The notes below the pieces were generated by a model. It saw only the letters and a program-made list of their open reading frames with translations, did not search any database and was not told where the DNA came from. A stretch of DNA of 64,000 nucleotides from Uranotaenia lowii (Eukaryota; Arthropoda; Insecta; Diptera; Culicidae), in the NCBI RefSeq assembly GCF_029784155.1, contig NC_073692.1, forward strand, positions 72,289,544 to 72,353,543. Direction: 5' to 3'. Position numbers and translations under genes: made by a program. Positions 11,681-21,051 of the stretch are shown here, one piece after another (position 1 is the stretch's first letter; each line of letters starts with the position of its first letter).

Positions 11681-12787
11681 ACTTTGTATTCTAGTTCATA
11701 GTAAGAAATTTCAATAAAATGTTGAAATTACCCAAAACATCCTTATAAATCTGGTTAATTTATCCGAAAGGAAAAAGGTTTGACGATTCCTCCAACTCAT
11801 TAGTTTGTTTTGTCCCAGTTATCAGCAAAATTCAGATGGTGTAAAATGCTTTCGGGGATTGGGAAAGGTAGTTCCACTTCAGTACAGATCATGTACTTAG
11901 AGCAAACGGTTTATGTTCAATTAAGAATGAACTTATCATCGCGGTATAAATTTCAACTTCATCACACTCATCAAGAGTATTTCGGATTAAGTCGTTGGGA
12001 TCAGGCTAATATTGTAGTCTCAAATCGGTTTCGGAGTCTGGAAGCAGACTAATTTATCATCATCAAATCAATCGGATCAAAAACAAGCAGGGCATAGGGA
12101 AAAATAAAATTTCGGCAGCAAGGAACTACATCTTAGCAAGTACACTAAAGAGTCATTCCTCAATTATGATTCATTTGCCAAGCAGCAAACGTCAGATACT
12201 GCATGTTAAAAACGTGTTCGATTCGGCCTGTCATTCAGGAATATTTAACATAGTCACAAAGGGAACAAACGAACAATGTAAAGAAATTTAAATATTCGTC
12301 AGAAATTAAGTCAGAATGTTAAGGAATAATACAGCGAATTGTTAGCAAAACAACAGCAAATTCAAACCCTCATCACAAGCAGCATCGGAACCCTCAAATG
12401 TCAGAAACTCGTCAGCATCAGAGCGTTTTTTTGTGTCAAGGTGACCAAAACAGCGTTCACAACGCACAGCTAAGTATACGTAATTTTCATCTAATACTTT
12501 GAATCTGAACCCATTTTGTTCAAGACAGGTCATCTGGGACCAAATGTGTGTCCTATAAAAATCTTCGCTCAAAAGGATCGGCTCCATGCGATGACTCTTT
12601 TTCAACGATGGTCTGCAATTCCTCACCTTGAACAGCAGAAGATGGTACTGCGGCCAACGAAATGTGACGGTTCCCTACGATATCTCCAATGGGCACGGGA
12701 TGTAAGGAGGTTACGGCGGGCGGCGCTGCTTGGCGTGGTCAATGTTTCGAAATGCGTACGTCCCTTCGCCTTTCAAGGCGGGCGGCA
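11681..12787 (+). other. 3' non-coding part of the LTR element
   Basis: AATAAA at 11713-11718 lies 33 nt after the gag stop. No pol remnants were found. From about 12590 the sequence becomes GC-rich and ends with repeated GGCGGGCGGC and the hairpin CGCCTTTCAAGGCG next to the LTR, the position of the polypurine tract. Two overlapping open frames on opposite strands (12342-12824) have no recognisable domain. Confidence 0.6.
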
Positions 12788-13212
12788 TGTTCTGGAACGA
12801 ACGGGTCACCCTGAACCACCCTAACGAAGAAAATGGCCCAGTAGCAACATGGCGATGCTGCGCGCATTAACGGTTGTGATGCGCGCCAAAATCATCGGCT
12901 TTTCCTCGGTAACGAAGAGGGTTTTCCGAAGGGTCCAGCCAAAATCACCCTAAGGCTCGATCTCTTTTCCCAGCCAACCATCATCGGAGCAAGTAAGATT
13001 TGTCGAAGGCCACGGGGCCATAATCAGAGGCCAAAATGGTCAATAATACGTTTAAGGTGTCAGAAGTCCCCCACTTAAATTGTAATTAGTTCTAAGTCGT
13101 TATATACAGTCCACTAAAGTTTTATAATGTTGTTTGAAAGAATGTGTGTTTTATTATTCATCGAGAAATATCTGATGCTATCGATCCTGCCATCAGGGGC
13201 GATTCCTGAACA
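12788..13212 (+). repeat. 3' LTR (425 bp)
   Basis: By direct reading it is identical to the 5' LTR. It is followed by GGTAC, the right-hand target duplication, then unrelated host DNA. Confidence 0.93.
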
Positions 13213-13217
13213 GGTAC

Positions 13218-14026
13218 AATAGTACCTCTGAATCATAGCTCCATACAGGAGATTCAGAGCACAAAGTCATGATTTTATATATTTTTATTTAACTGACCAG
13301 TTAGCGCTCTGGTTAGACGACTACAATGAGCATCTGGGACGCAAAATTTGAAACAAGCAATATGCAGTGTTAGCACGAAGCTGTAGCAATGGATTCCAGA
13401 ACCAGGATTGACGTATGATACGAAATATCAGAGTACGATATTAAAGGAACTTTGACTCTTCTTAACACTATATCCATTCTAAATCTAAGGGAACATGTGT
13501 CAATTCAAGAGAAGTGACATATATTAGGTGAAACAGATATGACTGTCGACATGCGATACAAGATTTGATCAAAAACTTGATTTAATAGGGAATATTGAAG
13601 CCTTTTGGCACCCTGAAAAAAATATATATATTTTTTTTTGATTTGTTTTCCACGGAAACGATGTTTTCACGGCTTCAATGATTGAATAACCATGACGCAA
13701 TTTTAACAATTAAATATCTTTATATGAACGGACATTTACCTCCACAAAATTCTGTTACCAATCCAAAGAAGGGACTGAATACTTGTCCATTATAAGGAAA
13801 ATACACTAATTTTGCGCTTGACGTAACAGATATAACTAATGTAATTTAGATCATATTCTTCTATGATTTCAAATCGGTTAATATTAACAGATAGCCAAAA
13901 GCAATGGGACCGTAAGCGATGCGTTTGCGATTAACATTTGAACACTTGGGAAGAGATTTTATTGAACGGAGTTACTAGGAGAGCAAAGAGATTAGATAAA
14001 TGAAAAATCATATTCCAAATTGGTAA
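13218..14026 (+). other. Region upstream of the LINE frame
   Basis: It probably includes decayed 5' sequence of the CR1/L2-like element: near 13960-14010 the text reads VTRRAKRLDK, a phrase usual between endonuclease and reverse transcriptase, but frameshifted and with stops. No endonuclease motif was found farther left, so the element is 5' truncated or eroded. Confidence 0.4.
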
Positions 14027-14083
14027 AACGAGAAAATATGGAAGAATACAGCTTGTGCAAATGCATTTACTACATATGCACTA

Positions 14084-15847
14084 TTGGCATACCCTTCTCG
14101 AGAGAAAATACGTACAAAGGTTGATAGGAGAAAGATAAACTTTGATCTCTCGCCTAAAATTCTGTGGCAAAACGTGAAGAATATGGGATTGACTAAGAGT
14201 TCCAAGCACTCTGTGTCTTGCAATCATGATCCCGACGAAATCAACTCCTACTTCTGTTCTAACTTCACCCCGATTGACTCGGAACCTGTTCACTCTACGT
14301 TCAAAAATTCAGGGTTTTCATTCAAAACTATACACGCTTATGAAATAATCGAATCAGTGTTTTCTCTAAAATCAAATGCTATTGGACTTGACGATATTCC
14401 TATCAAGTTTATTAAAATTATTCTTCCTGAAATCCTTCCAATCGTGCAGCATCTCTTCAACAAAATTATTCTCACTTCTACATTTCCCACTCTTTGGAAA
14501 ACTGCTAAAATAATACCCATACCTAAAAAAAGAAACAGTAGTGATTTGTCAAACTTGCGGCCAATAAGTTTGTTATGTTCACTTTCGAAGGTTTTCGAAA
14601 AATTGTTGAAACAACAAATTTCAAGTTTTGTTAACGAATATGACCTACTTCATAAATTCCAGTCTGGTTTTCGCGCACACCACAGTACAGAAACAGCATT
14701 AATTAAAGTTCACGACGATATTGCTAGATGCATCGATAAGAAAGGAGTGGCAACCATGTTACTTATAGATTTTTCGAAAGCGTTCGATCGAGTGTCTCAC
14801 TCAAAACTGTACCTTAAATTATTATCTTACTATGACTTCAGTTCATCTGCCGCAAATCTTATAAAATCCTATCTTAATGAACGTAAACAAGCTGTTTTTC
14901 ATGCTGATACATTATCGAAATTTTCAACAATCACATCTGGTGTTCCGCAAGGATCGGTTTTGGGACCCCTTTTATTTTCAATGTTTATCAACGATCTTCC
15001 ACTGGTCTTAGATTTTTGTCAAGTCCACATGTTTGCTGATGATGTACAAATATATTTTTGCAATACTGGTGAATATGATCGTTTTTTGGTAGCTGACAAA
15101 GTGAACAATGATCTATCGAAACTTTCTGAGTGGTCCGCTAACAATCTTTTACCGATAAATTCATCAAAAACTAATGCCATCTTCTTTTCCAAAAGTAAGT
15201 TAGGTTTGAGGCCTCCCGTTCTATTCGTAAATAGTGAAGAAATTAAATTCACTGATAAAGTCAACAATCTAGGAGTCATATTCGAAAAAACTCTCTGTTG
15301 GAATTCACAGATTAAACAGCAAACTTCAAAAATCTATTCTACTTTAAAAAGACTGAACATAAGCACTAGACACTTAGATTCCACCACGAAACTCAAACTG
15401 TTCAAAACTTTCCTTCTACCTCACTTTACTTATAACTGTTTTACATTCTCCAACTCGGATGTATATCATTTGAATCGCATCAAAATAGCGTTAAACGCTT
15501 GTGTAAGATATGTCTACGGTCTCAATCGTTTTTCTAGTGTAACTTTTCTTCAAAAGCATCTCCTTGGTTGTAGTTATGCAAATTTTTACCACTTTCGCAA
15601 TTGTATGATGATTTTTAAAATTATCAATAGTAAAAAACCTCCTTATTTGTATTCATTGCTAACACCCTTACGTAGTTCACGCTCTTCCAATTTTCTCATC
15701 CCACATCATTCATCATTGTACTATGGTAATTCTTTCATAATTAGGAGTATAAAAAATTGGAACCAGCTCCCGACGCGTATAAAGGTCAATTTTTCAAAAA
15801 AAGGATTCAAAGAGAATTTACTGGCTTTACTAAACGAAAGTGCATAA
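14084..15847 (+). CDS. Reverse transcriptase of a CR1/L2-like LINE
   Basis: About 587 codons are open without a stop. The start shown is TTG, because the frame is open from 14027 and has no ATG there; the true start lay in the lost 5' part. RT motifs are in order: NLRPISLLCSLSKVFEKLL (157-175), LIDFSKAFDRVSH (227-239, first catalytic Asp), SGVPQGSVLGPLLF (285-298) and HMFADDVQIYF (315-325, catalytic Asp pair). The C-terminal part ends with the conserved pattern SIKNWNQLP and SKKGFKENLLALL found in CR1/L2-like proteins. The enzyme copies its own RNA at a nicked chromosomal target. The catalytic residues are intact, suggesting a fairly young copy, but lacking the endonuclease it cannot move on its own. 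Confidence 0.88.
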   Translation: MAYPSREKIRTKVDRRKINFDLSPKILWQNVKNMGLTKSSKHSVSCNHDPDEINSYFCSNFTPIDSEPVHSTFKNSGFSFKTIHAYEIIESVFSLKSNAIGLDDIPIKFIKIILPEILPIVQHLFNKIILTSTFPTLWKTAKIIPIPKKRNSSDLSNLRPISLLCSLSKVFEKLLKQQISSFVNEYDLLHKFQSGFRAHHSTETALIKVHDDIARCIDKKGVATMLLIDFSKAFDRVSHSKLYLKLLSYYDFSSSAANLIKSYLNERKQAVFHADTLSKFSTITSGVPQGSVLGPLLFSMFINDLPLVLDFCQVHMFADDVQIYFCNTGEYDRFLVADKVNNDLSKLSEWSANNLLPINSSKTNAIFFSKSKLGLRPPVLFVNSEEIKFTDKVNNLGVIFEKTLCWNSQIKQQTSKIYSTLKRLNISTRHLDSTTKLKLFKTFLLPHFTYNCFTFSNSDVYHLNRIKIALNACVRYVYGLNRFSSVTFLQKHLLGCSYANFYHFRNCMMIFKIINSKKPPYLYSLLTPLRSSRSSNFLIPHHSSLYYGNSFIIRSIKNWNQLPTRIKVNFSKKGFKENLLALLNESA

Positions 15848-15977
15848 AACCTAGAATAGTATTGTTTCATGCTACATAACTTCAGGAATAGTTAAATCAG
15901 TTTGAATACGGTTGATCTTATAAAAACAAAATTGTAACGATTAAAAAGATCTTTGATCTTATGTTACATGGAAATAA

Positions 15978-16004
15978 TAATAAATAAATAAATAAATAAA
16001 TAAA
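15978..16004 (+). repeat. (TAAA)n tail of the LINE
   Basis: Tandem AATA/TAAA units follow ATGGAAATAATAA. This is the 3' terminal microsatellite of the CR1/L2-like element. Confidence 0.8.
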
Positions 16005-16005
16005 G

Positions 16006-16268
16006 GTTAAAAAATACTAGCAAGAATTTAAAACTGATTCAAATTCAAAACATTTTCTTCCAATGTCTTGAACTTGAAAAACTTTTGAACTCTGCATGCA
16101 ATAATTGACCTTGACCTATTTTCTCCCCCGCCCAGATACAGCCTCATAGATTTCCAATAGACAGAAATATGAGATAAACGTATCTGGGAAGTACTGGATA
16201 AGTCGCCTCGTACGACATGGACCAGTATCCCAGTGGCAGTATTCTTTAGGCCGCTGCCACACAGCCTA
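16006..16268. other. Unassigned block between the LINE and the direct repeat
   Basis: A minus-strand frame of 85 codons spans it. The part CCAGTATCCCAGTGGCAG to GCCGCTGCCACACAGCC looks like a piece of a dispersed repeat but is not identified. Confidence 0.3.
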
Positions 16269-16559
16269 CATTTAGACGATTCCAATTTGTCATGGTAATC
16301 GATTCTGAAGTTTCGATTCTATTAACAAAACAGTTAAGAGGGTCCCTATGACCTTAACCTGCTAATTTTGTAAAGTTTTTTTCAGGAACCTTTTGAAAAT
16401 TTCTTGCTTTTCAGAAAAATATTTTGATAATGTTGATTTTAACCCAGTAGGAAAGTTGAAGACATCGCTTGTTTATTGGTCTTGTCTTAACAGTTAAAAC
16501 TTGATCAATTATTCCATTAGTTTACAATAAGATTTTTAAGCCTTCCATCACCACCCGGA
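16269..16559 (+). repeat. Direct repeat, right copy
   Basis: This is the second copy of 6846-7122, same orientation and about 98-99% identical in the best part. Subtracting the LTR element between them, the copies would have been about 4 kb apart. Confidence 0.75.
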
Positions 16560-17449
16560 GGCAACATCTTTTTACTCCATTCGCTTCCAATCAGTTTCTC
16601 TCATTAATCATAATCGATGGTCAATTTCACGGTTCTCCCCAATTTCAGCGATTTGGACGGGTGGACTATACTGAAATTATGCTTTCTTCCGACTAACTAC
16701 ACTCATTCCCCACCATCCAATATGTTTTACATACATATGAATGTAGGTTCCTAATGCATGCAAACGCGAGAATTTGTAATCTTACTCTTCATGCTCTCTC
16801 TCAATCGAGCAGCCTGCGCGCGCCGCGGTTGGATTCATAAACCAGGAATGATTCAATTCGTCAATTGAGCAATGCTGATTGTAGGAAGGATCAAACCGGT
16901 GCTGCTTTTGACGAATGGCTGGGAGAATTATATGTATTTTTTGTAGGAACAGTGCGTGAAAACCTGCGAGCTAAAGAGAGAGGGAGATCAGGAAAAACAA
17001 ACCCACGACGACGATGACGAGAGAATCTCGATCGTTTGAATGGTTAGCGCATATTATATGAACCTTCATATCCAACCTACAGTTGCAAGTAAATTATTCA
17101 AAGAAATGTTTCGCATTTAAATTTTTAATGATGATTAACCTCAACCTTTTAGTGGGATTTACAAAGATCGGTATAAAACCAAAGCCAATCATTATTTTTA
17201 CCTTACTTTTTGCGCAAAATGTTTCATAATATGTTAGCCTAATAAAAACTGTTTGACAAGCAGTTGACAAAAGCTAAAGCTAAGAGAAACTTAAGAAATA
17301 AAAAAAAAAAAAAACTAGAGGTACTTTTTATATAAATCAAAATTTTTGTTTTGAAAAGTTTATATTTTTAGAATATTCATACATGTGCCATCTTGTTACT
17401 AGCATCTTCTCAAAAATATTTTTCCAATGTCATTTCCCTGTTTATTTTT
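16560..17449. other. Upstream intergenic or promoter-proximal DNA
   Basis: It includes a short GC-rich patch (GCCTGCGCGCGCCGCGG near 16810), an A tract at about 17300-17315 and no frame of interest. Position suggests upstream sequence of the putative promoter at 17650. Confidence 0.35.
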
Positions 17450-17700
17450 TCCACGGATGTTAAAGCAAATATTCCGCGTCGTACTGTAGCGGGGCGCACT
17501 CGCGTTATGCGCGATCAACTAACCCTACTAACTTGATACAAACAACAGAACCGATTTGATTTGTTGTCTGGCGGTGGCGGCGCGAAGACGACGAAAAGTT
17601 CACAGCACATCAGCATCATCGAGGCCCGCATGAATAATGGAAACATAACGAGTCAGTCTCTGTGTCAGTCAGTAGACAATCGGACAGCCATCGGTAAATA
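17450..17700 (+). promoter_or_regulatory. Candidate TATA-less core promoter (Inr + DPE)
   Basis: The only sizeable GC-richer island in the region. TCAGTC at 17653-17658 is a perfect arthropod initiator. Counting its A (17655) as +1, GGACA falls exactly at +28 to +32 and fits the downstream promoter element RGWYV. Two more TCAGT motifs follow at 17665 and 17669 without a spaced DPE. No TATA box is visible at -30. It lies 9 kb upstream of the coding exon on the same strand, a usual distance for a dipteran regulatory gene. Linkage to that gene is inference. Confidence 0.45.
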
Positions 17701-18200
17701 ACTATCAGTTAGGTCAGGCAGGAGTAGGAGACCCGAATATTCGATCGAAGTTTCCCCATTGAGTCGTTCGCGCGCGTAAGGATCAGGTCTGGCGTTGTGC
17801 GCGCGCCTCGCGGAAGATTTATTGCGACCCTCTTGGAGAGGCGTGGTGCGGTGCTTCCGATTCGATATCGTCGTGGTCATGTGAAGTGCAAGTTCGTGGA
17901 AGGACGAGAGTTGTTTGGGTTGTGGGTTGATGGATTGGATTGACGATTGGGTCACCTGTTGATGCTACTGTTTACGGCGCTCTATGGAAGTACATTCTGG
18001 TGGATGAAGGAAGATATCAAATCGTCAAGCTTGACGTAATGAACTTGTTATTGGTGCAGAGTGCCGACGGCAGTTGACCGTTTGGTTTAGCGTCGAATAC
18101 AATCAAGTGGATTGTGATGTTTGATAGCTTAACAAGGATAATCAGTTGTGAAAGGAATATAAGGAAAATAAGGAATATATCTAGGCTGTCTTCAAAAAGA
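17655..18200 (+). other. Putative non-coding first exon
   Basis: From the candidate start site the DNA stays moderately GC-rich to about 18000. A possible donor is AAAAAGAG then GTAACG at 18201; an alternative is GTAAGG at 17776. No long protein-like frame is present, so this would be 5' UTR, spliced to the acceptor at 26621. The exact limits are uncertain. Confidence 0.35.
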
Positions 18201-20245
18201 GGTAACGTTAATTTTAGTACGTATGTGATCTTGCGGTTTTATCTATTTTTTGAATCGATGTTCTTGGGAATTTGTGAAAGCAAGTACCGTCGGAAAAGGC
18301 ATATTTACATCTGATGTATTCAAAACCCTGGAAAAGTGCTCTAATTCAACCTGTCGATAATTACCTGCAAAATAGGAGCATAATCGGGCTACGGAAAGTT
18401 ATCATGCAACGATCCTTAAATTTGTATGAGATTCTGAAATATTTTATTCGGAGGAGCTGAAATACTCATAACATTATTTACTAACGGGTAATTTAACAAA
18501 AAATAAACTTGAATTTGCTGAATTACCTGTATGAAATAATAACATATTCATAACAAAATTATATATGACCCGAACTTTACTTTCTCGAAGCGATATCTCA
18601 GGAGCGGTACAAGAAATTTTCTGAATTTTCCTAAAATTAAGAGCTCTACAATTTCTCAGTTGGATTTTTTAATAGGGTCACCCGATCCACCCAACAAATA
18701 AACGGAAAATTATCCGGTTAGGGTCATATAAATCCGGATTGGTGTTTTGGTTATAAAATCAAAACTACTGAACCGATTTACATAAACTAGTACAAATGTC
18801 TACTATCGAATGCTTGAAAAATTTGGATTTTAATTTTCATGATCTCCTGAAAATCGATCTTAAAGCCATAATTCAATAAAAAAACAGGTGATTTGCATCA
18901 AAGGTAATTTGTTTTGTTGAAGCTGTATTGAAAAACCTTTGAATGATATGAATTCAGATAGATTGGGAGCTCATATTGAAATAATAAAAAAAAGTGCTTG
19001 ATTTTACTGACCACAGCTGGTTATTTGAAATGTTCATAATTTATTTTTTCAAAAATGTTATAACTATATTTATATGAGGATCAATGAATTTTGTTAAAAA
19101 AAATTAACGAGTAATTGAACACATTCAATTCCAACCGATAGAGATGAATTAATAATGAAGAGACTGATAGGGTGACCAACTTCAGTATTTAGTCATACAA
19201 TTTCAACATATTGAGAACCGAATCGGAGGTTTATCGGTTTGAGCTTTTTGTAACTCTGAACACAACAACTCTGAAATGTTAAATTTAATTTTGAAATAAT
19301 ACCTGTAATAAGAAATTAAATACGATACTCCGATTACCTCAAGAGTTTGAAATTTACACATTTAATCCATTTCATGATTTCATACGGCTCAGTGAATTTC
19401 TGAAATCTCTCGTTGTATATTTGTTGGGGTTCCTAATGTGATAAAAATATCACAAAAAAATTTAAATAGTTTCCATTGATTTTCATGTTTTTAAAGATTT
19501 AATAATTTATCAGCCCAGTTTTATAAATATAAGCTAACTATTCTGTGAAAAAAGCAATGGTTTCCAAGAAGAAAATCAATTATTTTTCATTTTTTCTTAT
19601 ATTTCAATTCTTGACATATGACATCGGAAACCAAAACTTAGCTGACCAAAGTTTAGCTGACATAATAAAATTTCATTATTTCAAACGGGATCGTCATGGT
19701 ATTTCTACAAAAAACGCCTACTTTTTTTGACCAACTTTTCTTTCCGCTCAATTTTCAAACACCAACAAAATTATAAATTTTTTTCGTGAATAGATGCTGA
19801 ATATGTAGATGGTATAAATGGTATAATTTATGAAAATCTGTTCAATAGTTTCCAAAATACAACCAGAATGTTACCCGGGTCTATTTGACCCATCCCGGCA
19901 AACTATCCTTTATTCTAAATCGTTAAGGAAGGTTCAACATAAAATTTAAAACTTATAAATTTTCATAAGCAATTTGATATTTTGAGTTTCTTATTTTTAG
20001 GTGAGGCATTTGATTCTTAAATTATTAAAATACAACATTGAAATGAACTCCATAAAAAACAATATCAGCAAGTTTTAATTATGTATGGAAAATTATACGA
20101 ATAATCTTCCAGAAATTTCAGATAAACTTGATATAAAATTTCACTTTAATTTTTTATTTCGTCTATTCTTAACCATCCATTTTTATAAATATGAGTAGAA
20201 GCCGAGTATTTCTTGAAATATATTAACTTTTATGAACTTTTCATT
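18201..20245 (+). other. Probable first intron, AT-rich
   Basis: No repeat boundaries or coding frames were recognised. The base composition is typical of dipteran introns. Confidence 0.35.
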
Positions 20246-20331
20246 TACCGTAGTTGAATTAAAAGGAATCTTTCGATTGCTTTGATTCAGTTGAATCATT
20301 CAACCAAGTAGGCTCACAACACAATAGAGTT
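20246..20331. repeat. One-arm copy of a palindromic repeat family
   Basis: It contains GAATTAAAAGGAATCTTTCG, GATTGCTTTGATTCAGTTG and GGCTCACAACACAATAGAG. The same sequence forms both arms of the palindrome at 24972-25097, and a diverged copy is at 36539-36654. Confidence 0.7.
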
Positions 20332-20389
20332 CCTGAAGTAATTAAAAACCGATTCTGAATAAAAATTCTGAATCCTTTGCGAGGTTCTA

Positions 20390-20663
20390 CACAGAAAAAT
20401 TTTTTGACTATTACGTGTCACTGAAAACTGCAACCTTTAAAATAAATCATCTGTATTTAACAAAACCTGTTATTTTAAATTGTTTTCCTTGAAAGTTAAC
20501 GAATATTCATTTATTATTACAGCAAATGTCCTGTAAAAAAGTTGTACACTAAAAATTAAATGTCACGTAACTATGTTTTCGACCTGTAAAATTACGAGAA
20601 ATGTCCTGCTCCTTTTTGTTACAGGACATTTGCGTAATTTTACAGGAAATAATTTTTGCTGTG
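20390..20663. mobile_element. 274-bp MITE, TA target
   Basis: The ends CACAGAAAAATTTTT and AATTTTTGCTGTG are inverted repeats flanked by TA on both sides (20388-20389, 20664-20665). The inside contains inverted ACAGGACATTT/AAATGTCCTGT and TGTCACGTAA-type motifs. The pattern is Tc1/mariner-like, with no coding capacity. Confidence 0.6.
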
Positions 20664-20775
20664 TAAGACTAAGCATAGAAGAAAATCGACATATTATTTT
20701 AATAACCGGTCTGTTTTAAAAGAAAGCTGTACTTCAAAATCTAGTATTAAACGCGTCGTTTTTTTTTACATCTTA

Positions 20776-20940
20776 GGGGCCGTTCAAATATTACGTAACG
20801 CAATTTTCGATTATTTTCAACCCCCTCTCTCCCCTACGAATGTGTTCGTTTCAGATTTTCTATCCAGAATCCACTGACCGTTACAAACTGCTTTACCCCC
20901 TCCCCTCCCCTAAACGCGTTACGTCATATTTCAATGGTCC
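20776..20940. mobile_element. 165-bp MITE with GTTACGT ends
   Basis: The left end GGGGCCGTTCAAATATTACG (continuing TAACGC) mirrors the right end GCGTTACGTCATATTTCAAT (continuing GGTCC): about 25 bp with a few mismatches. The interior has C/T-rich tracts (CCCCCTCTCTCCCCTAC, CCCCCTCCCCTCCCC). No clean target duplication was seen. This end type is widespread in insect genomes. Confidence 0.6.
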
Positions 20941-21008
20941 GGAATGGTTAGTGATACTGAAAAACATCTTGAGAGCATAGCGGCTATTACAGTTTTTTAA
21001 ATTTCCAA

Positions 21009-21009
<1 letters not shown>

Positions 21010-21048
<39 letters not shown>
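21010..21048. repeat. (TA)n microsatellite
   Basis: About 19 TA units, directly at the left edge of the modular dispersed repeat. Confidence 0.9.

Positions 21049-21051
<3 letters not shown>

Larger units (their letters stand above)
7754..13212 (+). mobile_element. Complete young LTR retrotransposon, gag-only, BEL/Pao type
   Basis: Two 425-bp LTRs, 7754-8178 and 12788-13212, appear identical by eye. They begin TGTTC and end GAACA, and are flanked by the 5-bp duplication GGTAC (7749-7753, 13213-13217). Immediately after the left LTR comes TGG, as expected for a tRNA primer-binding site. A small hairpin, CGCCTTTCAAGGCG, and a purine-richer tract precede the right LTR. The 4.6-kb interior carries one protein-like frame, a BEL/Pao-type Gag at 11018-11680. 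No protease, reverse transcriptase, RNase H or integrase was seen. The element is therefore non-autonomous and must have been mobilised by a related full-length element. Identical LTRs imply very recent insertion. Confidence 0.93.
14027..16005 (+). mobile_element. 5'-truncated CR1/L2-like non-LTR retrotransposon
   Basis: The element contains the reverse-transcriptase frame (14084-15847), a 3' untranslated region of about 130 bp, and a terminal tract of TAAA repeats (about 15978-16004), the kind of short-repeat tail left by target-primed reverse transcription. The endonuclease half is missing or degraded. The target-site duplication was not identified. Its relationship to the CR1/L2/Daphne group is judged from the RT and C-terminal motifs. 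Confidence 0.8.

Noticed and set aside
12342..12824. BEL pol remnant before the 3' LTR
   Set aside because: Checked for integrase and the usual C-terminal pol phrases; none found, and the frames on both strands lack motifs.
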